DNA of 38,657 nt from Emiliania huxleyi CCMP1516 (GCF_000372725.1 NW_005195441.1:19840-58496); one strand, 5' to 3'; positions 1 to 10,580 are shown, counted from the first letter of the stretch. Translations and numbers: made by a program. The notes: a model not told the origin generated them from the sequence alone.

Positions 1-316
1 CCCGTCCACCCTCTACGACTACCAGCACTGCGCCATCCACCCCCCGCGGCGCCCGGGGGGCACTCACCGATCCATCTCGGCTACGCCCGATCTCGGCTAA
101 TCTCGCACCGCGAGACGTCTCAGGCGCGGGGGGCGGCACACGCCGCCGAGGGACGCGCCATCCTCGCAGAGGCTCGAGAGCAGCCGCGATTTGGCCGCGA
201 TTTGGCCGAGAGTTAGCCGAGGTGTAGCAGAGAGTAGCCGCCGAGGGCCGATAGTGTGCCGAGAGTGATCGCTGAGCAACAGCCGGGAGTCGCCGAGAGT
301 GATCGGCGCGTGGCGC

Positions 317-3300
317 GCAGGCGGAGGCGGCGGAGGCGCGCGCCGCGCTGGCGGCGGAGGCGGCGAGCGAGGCGGCCGCGGCGGAGTCGCTGCTCGAGGA
401 GGCGCGGGCCGCGGCAGTGGAGGCGGCGACGGAGGCGGCGGCGGCGCGAGAGCGGGCCGCGGCGGCGGAGGAGGAGGCCGCGGCGGCGCGGGAGGAGGCG
501 GCGGCAGGGCGGGAGAGGGCGGCTGCGGCGGAGGCGCGCGCGGAGGCGGCGGAGAGCGGCGTCGAAGCGGCGTTCGCGGCGGCCGCTCGCTCGTGCAGGG
601 GGGGGGAGGCGTCCAGGACACGTCCGAGACACGTGCGCGGACATGCCCCCACAGGCGGCCGCCCGCTCGTCCAAGGAGGAGGCGGCGGCGGCGAGGAAGG
701 AGGCGGAGGCGCGGCTGGGCGCCGGCGCCGCAGCCGTCGCCGCCGAGTTGACGGCGGCTCGCGCGCAGCTGAGCCACGGAGCGTCGGAGGGGGGCGGCCC
801 CGCCTCGCCCCTCGCTCCGCCCGCCTCACCCCTCGCTCCGCCCGACGACCCGCTCGCCCGCGTCGCAACCGAGGCACGCGCGCTCGTCTCCGCCGCCGCC
901 GCCGCCGTCGGGGCAGTCGAGGAGGCGCTGGCTGGCGCGGAGCTCGGCCAGGTGCCGGACACGTCCACGACACGTCCACGACACGTCGACGACACGTCCA
1001 CGACACGTCGACGACACGTCGACGACACGCTCACGACACGTCCGCGACACGTCCACGACACGTCCACGACACGTCCCGCTGACACGCCTAGGACACGGCG
1101 CGCGCCGCGGTGGCCGAGACCGAGGCCCGCGCGGCGATCGGCAGCGAGCGGCTGCTTGCCGCCGAGGCTGCGGCGGCGGCATCCGAGGAAGAGGGCGGCG
1201 GCCGCTCTCGAAGCGTCCACGACCCGTCCACGACACCCGAGGCATGTCCACAGGCGAGGGCGGCGGCAGCTCTCGACGCGCTGAGGCGCGCCGAGGCGGC
1301 GGCGGCGGCGGCGGAGGCGGCGGCGGCGGAGGCGGAGGCGCGCGCGGCGGCGGAGAGCGAGCGCGCAGCTACCATCGAGGCGGCGGCGGACGCGGCGCTG
1401 AGGACACGCGACATTTGTCCCGGGACATGTCCTGGACAAGTCCACAGGCGGCGGCGGACGCTGCGGCGGAGGCTGCGGCGGAGGCTGCGGCGGAGGCGGC
1501 GGCTGAGGCGGCGGCTGAGGCTGCGTCCGGCGGGCTGCGACGGGCGGAGGAGGCGCTGGCGCAGGCGGCGCTGCCGCTCCTCCATTGCGTGTGCCATGCG
1601 TTCTTGCTTAGTTCATTGGGAGAGGCGCTGGCGCAGGCGGAGCGGCGGCAGGCGCAGGCGGAGCGGCGGCAGGCGGAGGCGGAGGGCGCCGCGGCGTCGG
1701 TCCGCACTGGCGATGAGGCGGAGCGGGAGCGGTTGCGCGGCGAGGCGGAGGCGTTGCGGGCCGAGCTGACGGCGGCGCGGGAGGCGGCGGCGGAGGGGGA
1801 GCGGCGGCGGCGGGCAGAGGGCGAGGCGGAGCGGGCGGCGGCGGCGGCGGCGGCGGCGCACGCTGCTCTGCAGGAGCAGGCGTGCGCCCGAGATTACCCG
1901 AGACTACCCGAGATTACCCGCGATTGTCCGAGATTGCCCGAGGTTGCCCGAGGTTGCCCGAGGTTGCCCGAGATTGCCCGAGATTGCCCGAGATGACGCT
2001 GCTCCTGAGGGGTGCGTGCGGCTGTTGCGGCGTCGGGACTTGTGCTTAGACGCTCGCCCGACCTCGGCCTGTCCTGCCCCTCGCCCCTGCAGGTGCGAGG
2101 GCTCGAGGCGACGCTAGCTTCTCAGTCGGCGACCTCTCGCCGCCATGACGCGTGGCGGCGTGTCGCCGACGTGACATCGTGACGCGTCCACGACGCATCC
2201 CGCCCAGGCGCTGCTGGAGGAGCAGGCCGCAGTCGACAGCGAGCTGCAGCTGAGGGCGGTGCAGCGCGAGGCGGAGGCGGCGGTGGAGGCGGCCGCGGCG
2301 CGCGCCGCCGCCTCCGCGGCCGAGGCGGAGGCGGCGCGAGCGGAGGCGGCGGCGGCGACGGCGGCGGCCGCGCGCGCGGGAAGCTGTCGACAGGACATGT
2401 CCGTGACACGTCCGGGACACGCCCCGTGTAGGCGGCGGCCGCGTGCGGGCGGGACGAGGCGGTGGCGCTGAGGGCGCAGCTGGCGGCGGTGGGGGGCGGG
2501 CTGGGCGAGGCGTGCTGTCCAGGACATATGTCCCGGACACGTCCGGGACATGTCCCGTGTAGGTGGGGGGCAGGCTGGCCGAGGCGTGCGCCGTCGCCGC
2601 CGACGCCAACGCGGCGCGGCACGCAGCCGAGGTCGAGAGTAGCACGAGATTGGCACGAGATTGGCTCGAGCTTAGCCGAGAGTAGCACTAGATTGGCACG
2701 AGATTAGCCGAGAGTAGCACGAGAGTAGCACGAGAGGCCGAGAATAGCCGATCTTTACACGAGTTTCGCAAGCACGACAGAGCACGAGATTGGTCGGAGA
2801 GTAGCCGAGAGTAGCACGAGAGTAGCCGAGCTAAGTCATGCACATGTCCATGACACGTCCGCGACATGTGCATGCACATGTACCGTGTAGGCGGCGCTGC
2901 GCGAGGCGAGGGCCGACGCTGCCGGCGCGGACATCCTTATAGCGAGCCTCGTCGACGCCGCCACGCACCCGTCTCACGGAAACACTCGGCGGGGCTTGTT
3001 CGCAGGCGCGGCGGCTGAGCACGGCGAGGCGGAGACGGCGGCCAAGGCGAGATCGTGCCGACATCTAGCCGAGATCGTGCCGAGATCGAGCCGAGGTGTA
3101 GCCGGAGACGGCAGTGCACCCTTTGGCGTTGCTGGCTGAAGGGGGCGCCGCGGCACGTCCACGACATGACCGCTCGACGCGTCCACGACGCGTCCACGGC
3201 ACGTGCCGATAGGCGGCGGTCGCTCTGCTCGGCGACGAGACGCGGCGGCGGGGCGAGAGTTAGCCGAGATACAGCCGAGATTAGACGAGATGCAGCCGAG

Positions 3301-3979
3301 ACTTGCCGAGAGGCCGTGCGGGCCTTGGCCAGGACCTGTCCATGACATGTCCGAGCCATGTCCACAGGCGAGGACGACGCGGCGGTGCGGGCGGCGGCGC
3401 GCGAGCTCGTGGCGCGGCACCAGGCGGCGGACAAAGATGCAGCCGAGATGCAGCCGAGATATAGCCGAGATGTCACAGAGGCGCTCGTGGCGCGGCACCA
3501 GGCGGCGGCCAGGGCGGCCGAGGCGGCGGCGAGCGCCGCGACGGCCGACTTGCGCGGCGCGGAGGCGGCGGCGGCCGCTGCGGTGGCGGAGGCGGAGGCG
3601 GAGGCTGGGGCGGCGCGGCGGCGGGCAGAGGGGGAGGTCGGGGAGGCGCTGGCGCTGGTGGCGGCGCGCGAAGCGGAGGCGCGGATCGCGATGGCGCGGG
3701 CGTTGGACGCAGAGGCTGCCCTCTCTGCTTGCTCGAGGGCGTGACATGAACGGCGGTCCGTTCACCGGCCGTCGCTGCGATCAGGCGGCGCTGACTTCGG
3801 AGGAGGAGGAGTGGCGGCGCTCGCTGGACGAGGCGTGGGCGCGGGCGGGAGCGGCGGAGCGGGAGGCGGAGCTCCTGCGGGAGAGGCTCGCCCGGCGGAC
3901 GACAGGGCCCGCTGCCCCCGCCGATGCTGCGGGATGGGTGCGGTTTGGCGGGGGGGCGCGGCGCAGCGGAGCAGGGTAG
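317..3979 (+). CDS. Ala/Glu/Arg-rich coiled-coil protein, multi-exon, 5' partial
   Basis: The exons encode long runs of EAAAAREEAAA-type heptads, with no other domain visible, so this is probably a long cytoplasmic or structural coiled coil. Exons I can support are 317-578, 655-951, 1092 to about 1180, about 1252-1400, about 1450-1880, about 2208-2385, short pieces between 2430 and 3000, 3368-3714 and 3785-3979 (stop TAG). The joins 578/655 and 3714/3785 keep the frame only with a GC donor, and each intron begins with a near copy of the next exon's start. The introns carry 10/11-bp arrays. Bases 1-316 contain similar tagccgagag repeat material and look like another intron, so the true start lies upstream or is unresolved. 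At 1585-1620 a non-heptad stretch (LPLLHCVCHAFLLSS) interrupts the coil and may be a further short intron. The product is not identifiable beyond coiled coil. Confidence 0.6.
952..1091 (+). repeat. 11-bp tandem array (ACACGTCCACG) in an intron
   Basis: About ten units of ACACGTCCACG with C/G variants fill an intron between two coiled-coil exons. The junction reads GGCCAG/GTGCCGG at the 5' side and CGCCTAG/GACACGG at the 3' side, and the frame continues. Shorter stretches of the same unit occur near 610-650, 1220-1250, 2395-2430, 2520-2560 and 3150-3210 in the same gene. Confidence 0.8.
1884..1996 (+). repeat. 10-bp tandem array (CCCGAGATTG)
   Basis: About ten imperfect copies of CCCGAGATTG/CCCGAGATTA lie in an intron of the coiled-coil gene. 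The same unit appears reverse-complemented at 19729-19816 in another gene, and as CCCGAGATGA at 8877-9641. Confidence 0.85.
2632..2886 (+). repeat. Degenerate array of GAGAGTAGC/ACGAGATTGGC units
   Basis: This intron consists of degenerate units such as TAGCCGAGAG and GCACGAGATTG, ending in a short ACATGTCC-type stretch before CCGTGTAG. A related short block lies at 3046-3100. The units share the CGAGA core with the other arrays. Confidence 0.65.
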
Positions 3980-4566
3980 GCTCGCAAACCAACGGTCTTT
4001 AGAGCTGCCACCACCTCCACCTCGTGCTGCGGTCGCCCACGACGACTAAGTGGCTGTGCTCGCTGTGATCTGTGAATAAGTCTGTGGCGCGATGAGCAGA
4101 AGACTTCGAAGAATTTAACAAAGACAACTCTCTCTCTCTCAGCAGACAGGCGGACGATTCCCGCCGGGAGACCGTTCCAACTTGTTATGCTTATGGCGCC
4201 CTGCCGCGGCGTACTCGGTCATCAAAGCCCAAAAGGCGCATTGGTCAGCCGCCACCCACGCACCACCGCCTTGGGAAGCACACGGAACTCGGTGGCGTTG
4301 GCCCGGTGGGTGAGGTTCTGGACGAGCGTTTCTGCCGTGGCAAGGGCGATAGCACCGTCAGCAACTGCGATCTGCTGCCTGCGCCGTGTCCCAGTGTCCT
4401 GTCTATGTGGAGAGGGGTGTGTGAGTGTAAAGCATGGCCAACGATGGCAACGACGCACCGATCTGCTGCGGCAGTCTGCTGTCCTTCGCTGGACGATCGT
4501 ACTGGTGGATCAGCGCCGAGGGCGTGACCCGGTCCTCCTCCATGATGAGACCGCCCTATAGCCGAG
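3980..4566. other. Intergenic or 3' region between convergent genes
   Basis: The interval lies between the stop of the coiled-coil gene and the stop of the minus-strand glycosyltransferase-like frame. It has a short TC run near 4131. On the minus strand a frame from about 4430 to 4222, opening after a CAGGCAG-type acceptor and ending in NAPFGL, could be a last exon of the neighbouring gene, but I cannot confirm it. I see nothing else. Confidence 0.4.
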
Positions 4567-5670
4567 CTACACCCTTGTTGGGCCCCGCATGCAGGCGAGA
4601 TGCCCAAACCCCCTTGCATCAAGGCCATCCTCGCCCAGCCGAAGCGAGCCTTCGGTGATCAGCTTGCCGACCGTGTTGACCATCCCGCCGCGGCCGCGCT
4701 CCTGGATGGTCGTCGAGCCGGCCAGTGACCAGAAGGGCGACGCCTCGCTTCGGTTGATAAGCGGCGTGGTATGCCGCAACCGGAAGAGGAGGTAGTCCAT
4801 GACACCCTGATCGATACATCCCGACTGGGAGCGCCACTTGAGGGTGTGCATCCGCTCATGGAACGTAGCGTTCATCTGCGCACCCAGCGTGCTGAGCCCC
4901 CACGGCGTGCCGGCGATGGTCCCAGCGCAGATGATCGTCTCATTCTTCATCCTCCGCAGCGCCATGTGCCCAAAGCAGCGCTTGATCCACTGGCCCGTGT
5001 GCCCAGACTGGCCATAGGTCTGCGCCTCGCCGAAGAGGACGAGGTCAGAGCCGCGCGGGTAGCGCGCCATCGGGTCCGCTTGGAAGTAGATGTCGCGAAA
5101 GTCCGCAATCAGGCAGTGGCAGTGCCCTCCCCGCCGGCATTCGCCCGCAGCAAGCCACGGCCGCTGGATCCAAACGTAGAGGTTCCGCCGCTTCCCCTGG
5201 GCCTCCCTTTCATCGCCAAGGAGTGGCTCCATCGGCTTGTGGCGAGCACCATAGCGCGCCCACGCCGCCTGGAGCTCCGCGTCCGTCCTCCACGCGTCCC
5301 CGCCCACAAAGATAGTGATCGCTCCTTTGTAACCGGCCAGCCGGAGTGTCCCCATGAAGCGGTGCGACGCCTCCGCCGTGAGTTGGTGGCCGTAGGCAAA
5401 GGTTGTGACAAGCGGGGGAGTCCGGGACGCCTCGCAGGAGGCGGCCGCGGCGAACCCCTGTAACGGCGGGAATTTAGTGAGGGGCAGCCACGCGTTGGCA
5501 TCTGGCATAACCTCGCGAGAGGGATGGCGCAGCCCCGCGCAACTGAGTGCAGGGACAGATGCTGCCGCGTCGGCCGGCACCGAGCAGTGCGGTTGCTGTG
5601 CGGCTCCGAGGTGGCTGCAATGCCGATGTGAGAGCGTCCGTCCCCGTCGTGTGTGCAACCCGCGACTCAT
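4567..5670 (-). CDS. Glycosyltransferase-like protein (GT-A type DxD region)
   Basis: The frame runs 367 residues. From about residue 87 (LVTTFAYGHQL) it reads like a nucleotide-diphospho-sugar transferase: a small beta-alpha start, then DFRDIYFQADP with a DxD-like acidic loop around residues 190-200, then ETIICAGTIAGTPWG and CIDQGVMDYL, which match the usual order of acceptor and nucleotide-sugar loops in this type of protein. The first 50-70 residues are Cys/His/Arg-rich and not convincing; the start may be the internal Met near 5508, or coding may begin after an acceptor (CCGTTACAG) near 5462. The C-terminus is abrupt and may continue in a further exon near 4222-4430. It is divergently arranged with the gene at 5938. 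It probably acts in the Golgi lumen, but no signal is seen in the supported part. The family assignment is by motif only. Confidence 0.6.
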   Translation of the reverse strand: MSRGLHTRRGRTLSHRHCSHLGAAQQPHCSVPADAAASVPALSCAGLRHPSREVMPDANAWLPLTKFPPLQGFAAAASCEASRTPPLVTTFAYGHQLTAEASHRFMGTLRLAGYKGAITIFVGGDAWRTDAELQAAWARYGARHKPMEPLLGDEREAQGKRRNLYVWIQRPWLAAGECRRGGHCHCLIADFRDIYFQADPMARYPRGSDLVLFGEAQTYGQSGHTGQWIKRCFGHMALRRMKNETIICAGTIAGTPWGLSTLGAQMNATFHERMHTLKWRSQSGCIDQGVMDYLLFRLRHTTPLINRSEASPFWSLAGSTTIQERGRGGMVNTVGKLITEGSLRLGEDGLDARGFGHLACMRGPTRV

Positions 5671-5937
5671 CCGGTATTTTCTTTGAGCTAGCCTTCGATG
5701 TTATGAAACAAAACAAGGCGGACACATGGCATATCGCTCTCGGGCCCACAGACATCCCGCACACCCGCCGCCCCCGCGCGCGCCCCACCCCGGCCGGGAG
5801 ATTTTCTTTTATTGGGCTCCAGCTCGGTACACGCTTGCCGGCCGCCGCGGCCGATTTACTTAATTAAATAGGCAAACGTGTGCAGCGTGCGTCCCATTCG
5901 CCGACGCCGAACTCTTCCGTCCGGAGCATATGCGTAT
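5671..5937. promoter_or_regulatory. Candidate bidirectional promoter between two glycosyltransferase-like genes
   Basis: Two genes transcribed away from each other start within about 270 bp. The interval has an inverted CCAAT (ATTGG at about 5813) and an A/T-rich TTAATTAAATA at about 5859-5869, roughly 70 bp before the ATG at 5938. It is the only A/T-rich island nearby. Its role is inferred from position only. Confidence 0.35.
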
Positions 5938-6852
5938 ATGGCATCCCCAGCCGTCGCCGACGACGACGACGCACCGCTGGCGGGGCCTCGCCGGCGCGCC
6001 CGCTCGGCGGCGGAGGCCGTGAGCGGAGCCTCAGCCACGCCTCCCGCCGTGCAGCGCGCCCAAACCGCGCCCGAGCCTCGCCGCCGCAGAAGGCTGATTG
6101 AGGTGACCAGCACAAGAACGAGAGAGAGTGACCCAGTTGGGCTCGCCTTCCTGCCACGCGTGAGCCTTCGGGTGGACAGGCAGGGCGCCGGCACCGACGC
6201 CTCGAGCGGCGATGCGGACAAGCCTGGCTCAGGCACAGACACCTCGGACGGTGACGCCCGCTCGCGGGTCAGTGTCGTTGTCAAGCGGAGGCCTCAGACG
6301 GGCCAGCTGGTGACCACCACCATCTCGATCGATACACGGGTGGTGGCACTTGCGGCGCTCCTCGTGATGACCGCCTCCGCAGCTGCCCTACCCATCTCCG
6401 GCGGCGGCGCCGCCCGCAGCCTGCCCGAAGTCTCCCCTCATGGTGATGCTGGCAATCTACATGGGAGAGGGCTGCGTGCAAACACGAAACGGCAGATCCA
6501 TGGCGCGAACCTCTGGCCGCGAGTAAACGCGACGGCGACACCGCTGCGGCCCGGCTTTGACAGCGTCCGCAGCCTAATCGCAGCATCGACGTGCAGCATC
6601 TATGTGATGCAGGCCCAGGTGGCGGAGAACGACCCCAACAACAGATCTCAGCACGCCTCTCACCACTGGATCGCACAGAGTCTTGCGTCGCACCCGTGGC
6701 GCGTCGACAGGCTTAGCGAAGCGGACATTGTGTACTTCAACGCCTCCCTCTCGCTGAAATCCCGGGGGCGCTACACCAACTTCCGAGCTCTCGAGAAAAA
6801 GAAATTTTCCGCGGAAATCACGATGTCAACCCTCCCCAAATGGGTTATCTGA
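5938..6852 (+). CDS. Type II membrane protein, exostosin-like (GT47-type) N-terminal part
   Basis: I chose the ATG at 5938 (MASPAVADDDD) over an upstream in-frame non-ATG start. An Arg/Ser-rich cytoplasmic tail of about 130 residues is followed by one hydrophobic anchor (VVALAALLVMTASAAALPI) and a lumenal part. That part contains CSIYVMQAQV followed by WRVDRLSEADIVYFNASL, the spacing typical of exostosin-like enzymes (a short strand, then a 'RT-x-DPxxADLFFVP'-like motif). The frame then ends abruptly after a Lys-rich stretch, so the catalytic C-terminal half is missing. Either it continues through an intron I cannot place, or the gene is truncated. Golgi localisation is inferred from topology. 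Family confidence is moderate. Confidence 0.5.
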   Translation: MASPAVADDDDAPLAGPRRRARSAAEAVSGASATPPAVQRAQTAPEPRRRRRLIEVTSTRTRESDPVGLAFLPRVSLRVDRQGAGTDASSGDADKPGSGTDTSDGDARSRVSVVVKRRPQTGQLVTTTISIDTRVVALAALLVMTASAAALPISGGGAARSLPEVSPHGDAGNLHGRGLRANTKRQIHGANLWPRVNATATPLRPGFDSVRSLIAASTCSIYVMQAQVAENDPNNRSQHASHHWIAQSLASHPWRVDRLSEADIVYFNASLSLKSRGRYTNFRALEKKKFSAEITMSTLPKWVI

Positions 6853-7204
6853 TGCTTGTAGGGCTTGAGAGTGGCCTCCCATGTCACAAGAAGGACTGTG
6901 GATGCAGGAGAGTACCACCAACCATCACTCTAGTTGGTATAGTACCCCACCTTCACCATCCGGTGATTTCTTTTTTAGTTTCCCATAAGTACAAAAACAA
7001 AATAATAATATATAATAATCTCATAAGTAGGGTAGGTAGGTAGGTAGGTAGGTAGGGGCACCGCAGGGGCCGGTCAGGTTTTTCCAGAATTTCATCATGC
7101 TGTCCGCCCCAAGCAAAAAGAAGACACACCTCTCCCGAAAATTCTTTTTCTGTGAACTTGGTGTGTCGGCGCTTGCACATCAAAACGGCGTTGCCCCGCA
7201 CTGC
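6853..7204. other. Intergenic; A/T-rich stretch and GTAG microsatellite
   Basis: This holds an A/T-rich segment (AAAACAAAATAATAATATATAATAATC, about 6991-7018) and a (GTAG)n-like microsatellite at about 7026-7055. The microsatellite carries the bases GTAG repeatedly and so creates many cryptic splice-like signals. No coding potential is seen. Confidence 0.6.
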
Positions 7205-10200
7205 ATGGGTGCAGCGAGCGCGAGCAGCGTCGCCCCGAGGACTGAAGTCGTGAGAAGAGGCCAACCCCGGCCCACTCGCGCCACGCTCCGCCTGCCGCTG
7301 CTAGTGCTGGCTCTCGCGGCGAGCGCTGGCGCCGAGTCGGTGACGCTGCAGCCCTCTGGTCTGACGCAGCTCTCCTCGTCGCGCGCCGTGCTGATCTTAG
7401 CGGGCAGCGTGGGCGACGCGGGCGGCACGTGCGTCGCGGTGACGTGGGCCCAGTCGGCGGGCCTGCCGCCGCCGTCCAGCCTCGACGGGCGCAACGACTG
7501 CACGCTCCGCGCGGCGATCGAGCTCGCAAACACGATGAGCCCGAGCACCTCGGTCACGGTCCTCGTGGCGGCCGGGAGGATCCGCTTGCAGAGCTCGCTG
7601 CCAGAGGCGACGGGCCGGCTGCAGATCGTCGGCTCGGCGCCTCCGCCGGAGCCCGACGCCGGCTCGGCGGACGACGGAGGCGGCATCGCCGGCGGAGGCG
7701 AGCTCGTGCCGTCAATAATGAGTAATTACATTGTGAGAGAGTTAGTTCGGAGCTGAGCAACTATCGTCGGCGGAGGCTGTTGAGAATGAATAGTCAATCA
7801 TTAGTCAAGAGTCGACAACTAGGCATCGTCGGCGGAGGCGAGCTCGCGACGAAGCCGAACCTCGCCGCCAGCGCAGAGAAGGTGTGTGCAGTCGCCGCGG
7901 CGGCACATCTCGGCTATCTCTCGGCTATACCTCGGCTGTCTCTCGGCCATACCTCGGCTATCTCTCGCAGGCCGCAGGGCTGAGCAGCCCCGTCGGCACA
8001 ATTCTCGACGGCGGAGGCGCTGTTCAGATCCTCCGCACAGGCAGCCAGTCAGCGCTACACGCCTCTCCCAGCGCGGAGCCACACGCACACACTCCACACA
8101 CTCGCTGCGCACGACTGGCTCGGGAGCCGACACGAGGCGCGCCGCCACCGGCCGTACGTACTACTGGGGCCGGGCTGCTGGATGCACAGCTCACAGCTCA
8201 CAAACAGCTCCCGAGGTTGCGATCTCCTGCGCACAGGCGCCGGCTCAGAGGTGCACCTGAACACACTCCAGTTCGAGCGCGGCATCGCAGCCTAGAAGCG
8301 GAAGATCTGCCCGCATCTCCCCCCTCCCCCCCCCCCCATATCTAGCAGCACGGAGCCCAGAGGCGGAAGACGCGCTCTTGCCAGCGCTCGAGAGGACACG
8401 CACTCCGCCGTACTCGGCCGTTTCCGCGGTACTCAACGCCGCACGCGTCCTCCCGCAGATTCACGCGCTGCTCTGCGCAACACCGCCTTCTCCTGCCCCT
8501 GAGGGGGGGTGTACCCGGCACGTAGGCAGCGCAGATCAGCTGCTGGACGCCGACGCGCGCGCGGGCGCCGGCGGCTGCGTCAACAGCCTTGGGGCGCTGG
8601 TGCTGCAGGCGCTCTCTCTCGGTTGCACCTCGGCTGTATCTCGGCTGGACCTCGGCTATACTTCGGCTGCATCTCGGCTGTTCCTCGGCTATATTTCGGC
8701 TGCATCTCGGCTGTATCTCGGCTATACTTCGGCTGTATCTCGGCTGTATCTCGGCTGTTCCTCGGCTGGACCTCGGCTGTGCCTCGGCCATACCTCGACC
8801 GCATCCTGCTGCAGAACGTTGCGATGCGGAACTGCAAGGCCGTCAACGGGGGGGCGCTCGCAAGCGAAGGCGGCGAGATGACCCGAGATGACCCGAGATG
8901 ACCCGAGATGACCCGAGATGACCCGAGATCGCCCGAGATCGCCCGAGATGACCCGAGATCGCCCGAGATCGCCCGAGATCGCCCGAGATGACCCGAGATC
9001 GCCCGAGATCGCCCGAGATCGCCCGAGATCTCCCGAGATCTCCCGAGATTACCCGAGATGACCCGAGATGACCCGAGATGAGCCGAGATGAGCCGAGATG
9101 ACCCGAGATGACCCGAGATGACCCGAGATGACCCGAGATGACCCGAGATGACCCGAGATGACCCGAGGTGACCCGAGATGACCCGAGATGACCCGAGATG
9201 ACCTCGAGATGACCCGAGATGACCCGAGATGACCCGAGGTGACCCGAGATGACCCGAGGTGACCCGAGATGACCCGAGATGACCCGAGGTGACCCGAGAT
9301 GACCCGAGATGACCCGAGATGACCCGAGATGACCCGAGATGACCCGAGATGACCCGAGATGACCCGAGATGACCCGAGATGACCCGAGATGATCCGAGAT
9401 GACCCGAGGTGACCCGAGATGACCCGAGATGACCCGAGATGACCCGAGATGACCCGAGATGACCCGAGATGACCCGAGGTGACCCGAGATGACCCGAGAT
9501 GACCCGAGGTGACCCGAGGTGACCCGAGGTGACCTCGAGATGACCTCGAGATGACCTCGAGATGACCCGAGATGACCCGAGATCGCCCGAGATCGCCCGA
9601 GATCGCCCGAGATCGCCCGAGATCGCCCGAGATCGCCCGAGATGGCTGTGTCGGCCTTTTTCCGCGGCCTCGCTGTGTCCAAGAGCGCCGTCTCGAACAG
9701 TCAATCATTCCCCGTCACCCGTGCCCGCGCCAGCCGGCCTCGCGCGTCAAGCGCGTCTTCTGTTCTGTCTAGGCACAGAAGCGGGGCTTCTGCTTTCTTT
9801 CTAGGCGGCCTCGAGGCGTCTAAGAGCGTCTTCACCCACAACGTGGCGCGGCATTGCGGCGGAGGAGTCGACGTGGCGCTGAGGTGTGGAGAGCGTGGTG
9901 TGAACAGCGGCTCTTCACGCCTCCAGCGGTGAACAGGGATCTACGTGGCGCTCGGCTCCAAAGCACATCTGGCGCAGTGCGCCATCGAGGACCGCCGACG
10001 CAAGAGTGGTCCCCCACCCGTCGACAGTGAGTCACCAGGCGCAGTGCCATCTCGAGAAGTGCCACGACGCGTGCGGGAGGCTGATGATCCGGGACGCGTC
10101 CGCCCAGGCCGCGGGAAGGGAGGCGGAGGCGAGCGCGGCGGGGGCGGCGGCGGCGGCGTCAGCAGCCTCTGAGCCGCCTCCTTGACTCTGCTTTGGCTAG

Positions 10201-10580
10201 GCGCGCAAGCGGGCGCTGCCCGGAGGCAGCGCCGCCCCCTCCATCGCCACCAACCGGCTGCCGGAGGAGGGCGGCGAGGCGCCCTCGGCCCTACTCTCCT
10301 GCCTGCGGCGGTGTGAGCAGCGCCCCTTCACGCCTGCAGCTGTGAACAGGCGTTTGTGGACGCGAGCGGCGCCATCGCGCAGGGGCCGTCGCTTGTGGGA
10401 GGGCAAGCTGGCGGCGGCGGCAAGGCGCGGAGGCGGCGGCAGGTCGTCGGCTGCGACGCCGGCACCTCCTTCAACCCTTCTAGGGGCCCTCTAGGAGCCT
10501 CCTGCGAGCCTTCTGGGAACCTTCTAGGAACCTTCTTCAACCCCGTGACGCGCCGCTGCGAGGCGGGCGCCGGCAGGTGA
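7205..10580 (+). CDS. Secreted right-handed parallel beta-helix protein (polymorphic-outer-membrane-like repeats), about 11 exons
   Basis: The ATG at 7205 gives a basic n-region and a hydrophobic signal core (LPLLVLALAASAGA). Next come a CTLRAAIELANT motif, typical at the start of beta-helix domains (compare CSLREAI), and repeated strands ending in N-x-A-x-x-GG: ILDGGGAVQILRTG, VHLNTLQFERG, NVAMRNCKAVNGGALAS, SKSVFTHNVARHCGGG, IYVALGSKAHL. It ends with CDAG...FNP...RRCEAG, like the Cys-rich segment that often follows such helices. Exons: 7205-7682, 7823-7893, 7971-8040, 8237-8281, 8526-8608, 8815-8869, 9805-9858, 9937-9971, 10039-10095, 10350-10461, 10528-10580. All ten joins are in phase; every donor is GC, and most introns begin with an echo of the next exon. 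The 3' end is uncertain: the frame stops at 10578-10580, but CAG/GTGACC there could be a donor. It is predicted to be extracellular or wall-associated; no enzyme activity can be assigned. Confidence 0.7.
7894..7970 (+). repeat. 11-bp array (TCGGCTATACC) forming an intron
   Basis: Units of TCGGCTATCTC/TCGGCTATACC fill the 77-bp intron between beta-helix exons 2 and 3. It starts GCCGCGG and ends CTCTCGCAG. Confidence 0.75.
8609..8814 (+). repeat. 11-bp array (TCGGCTGTATC) forming an intron
   Basis: About 16 units of TCGGCTGTATC with variants fill this 206-bp intron, which begins GCGCTCTC and ends CTGCTGCAG. The last nine bases repeat the end of the upstream exon (GTGCTGCAG), a possible upstream-exon echo. 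The splice gives the motif LVLQ-NVAMRNC in frame. Confidence 0.8.
8870..9804 (+). repeat. 935-bp intron dominated by a 10-bp array (CCCGAGATGA), about 76 units
   Basis: Bases 8877-9641 are an almost unbroken 10-bp tandem array. CCCGAGATGA dominates; CCCGAGATCG blocks lie near both ends, and CCCGAGGTGA and TCGAGATGACC variants are scattered between. It sits inside a beta-helix coding unit: exon 8815-8869 ends GGALASE and exon 9805-9858 begins GGLEASK, a continuous beta-helix turn. Between the array and the acceptor, 9647-9711 holds an exon-like stretch (FFRGLAVSKSAVSNS) that resembles the true exon 7. Confidence 0.85.
10462..10527 (+). repeat. 66-bp intron of CCTTCTAGGA-type units with an in-frame echo
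   Basis: The segment has 10-bp units around CCTTCTAGGA and is flanked by GCACCTCCTTCAACCC and GAACCTTCTTCAACCC. The length is a multiple of three with no stop, so retention adds 22 residues. Related units, reverse-complemented, occur at 16977-17041. Confidence 0.65.

Noticed and set aside
97..1769. Overlapping Arg- and Pro-rich frames on both strands over the coiled-coil gene
   Set aside because: Shadows of the GCGGAGGCG codon pattern. Only the frames reading Ala/Glu heptads are continuous with neighbours after splicing.
4771..5463. Plus-strand 230-residue frame opposite the glycosyltransferase-like gene
   Set aside because: Antisense shadow; the minus frame carries recognisable motifs and this one does not.
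8877..9641. CRISPR-like array
   Set aside because: The units are contiguous 10-mers without spacers, inside a eukaryotic intron.
8580..9708. Long minus-strand frames (219, 279 and 374 residues) of a repeating SRVISGHLGS peptide
   Set aside because: They arise because the 10-bp unit has no stop on that strand in any frame. The array lies inside an intron of a well supported plus-strand gene.
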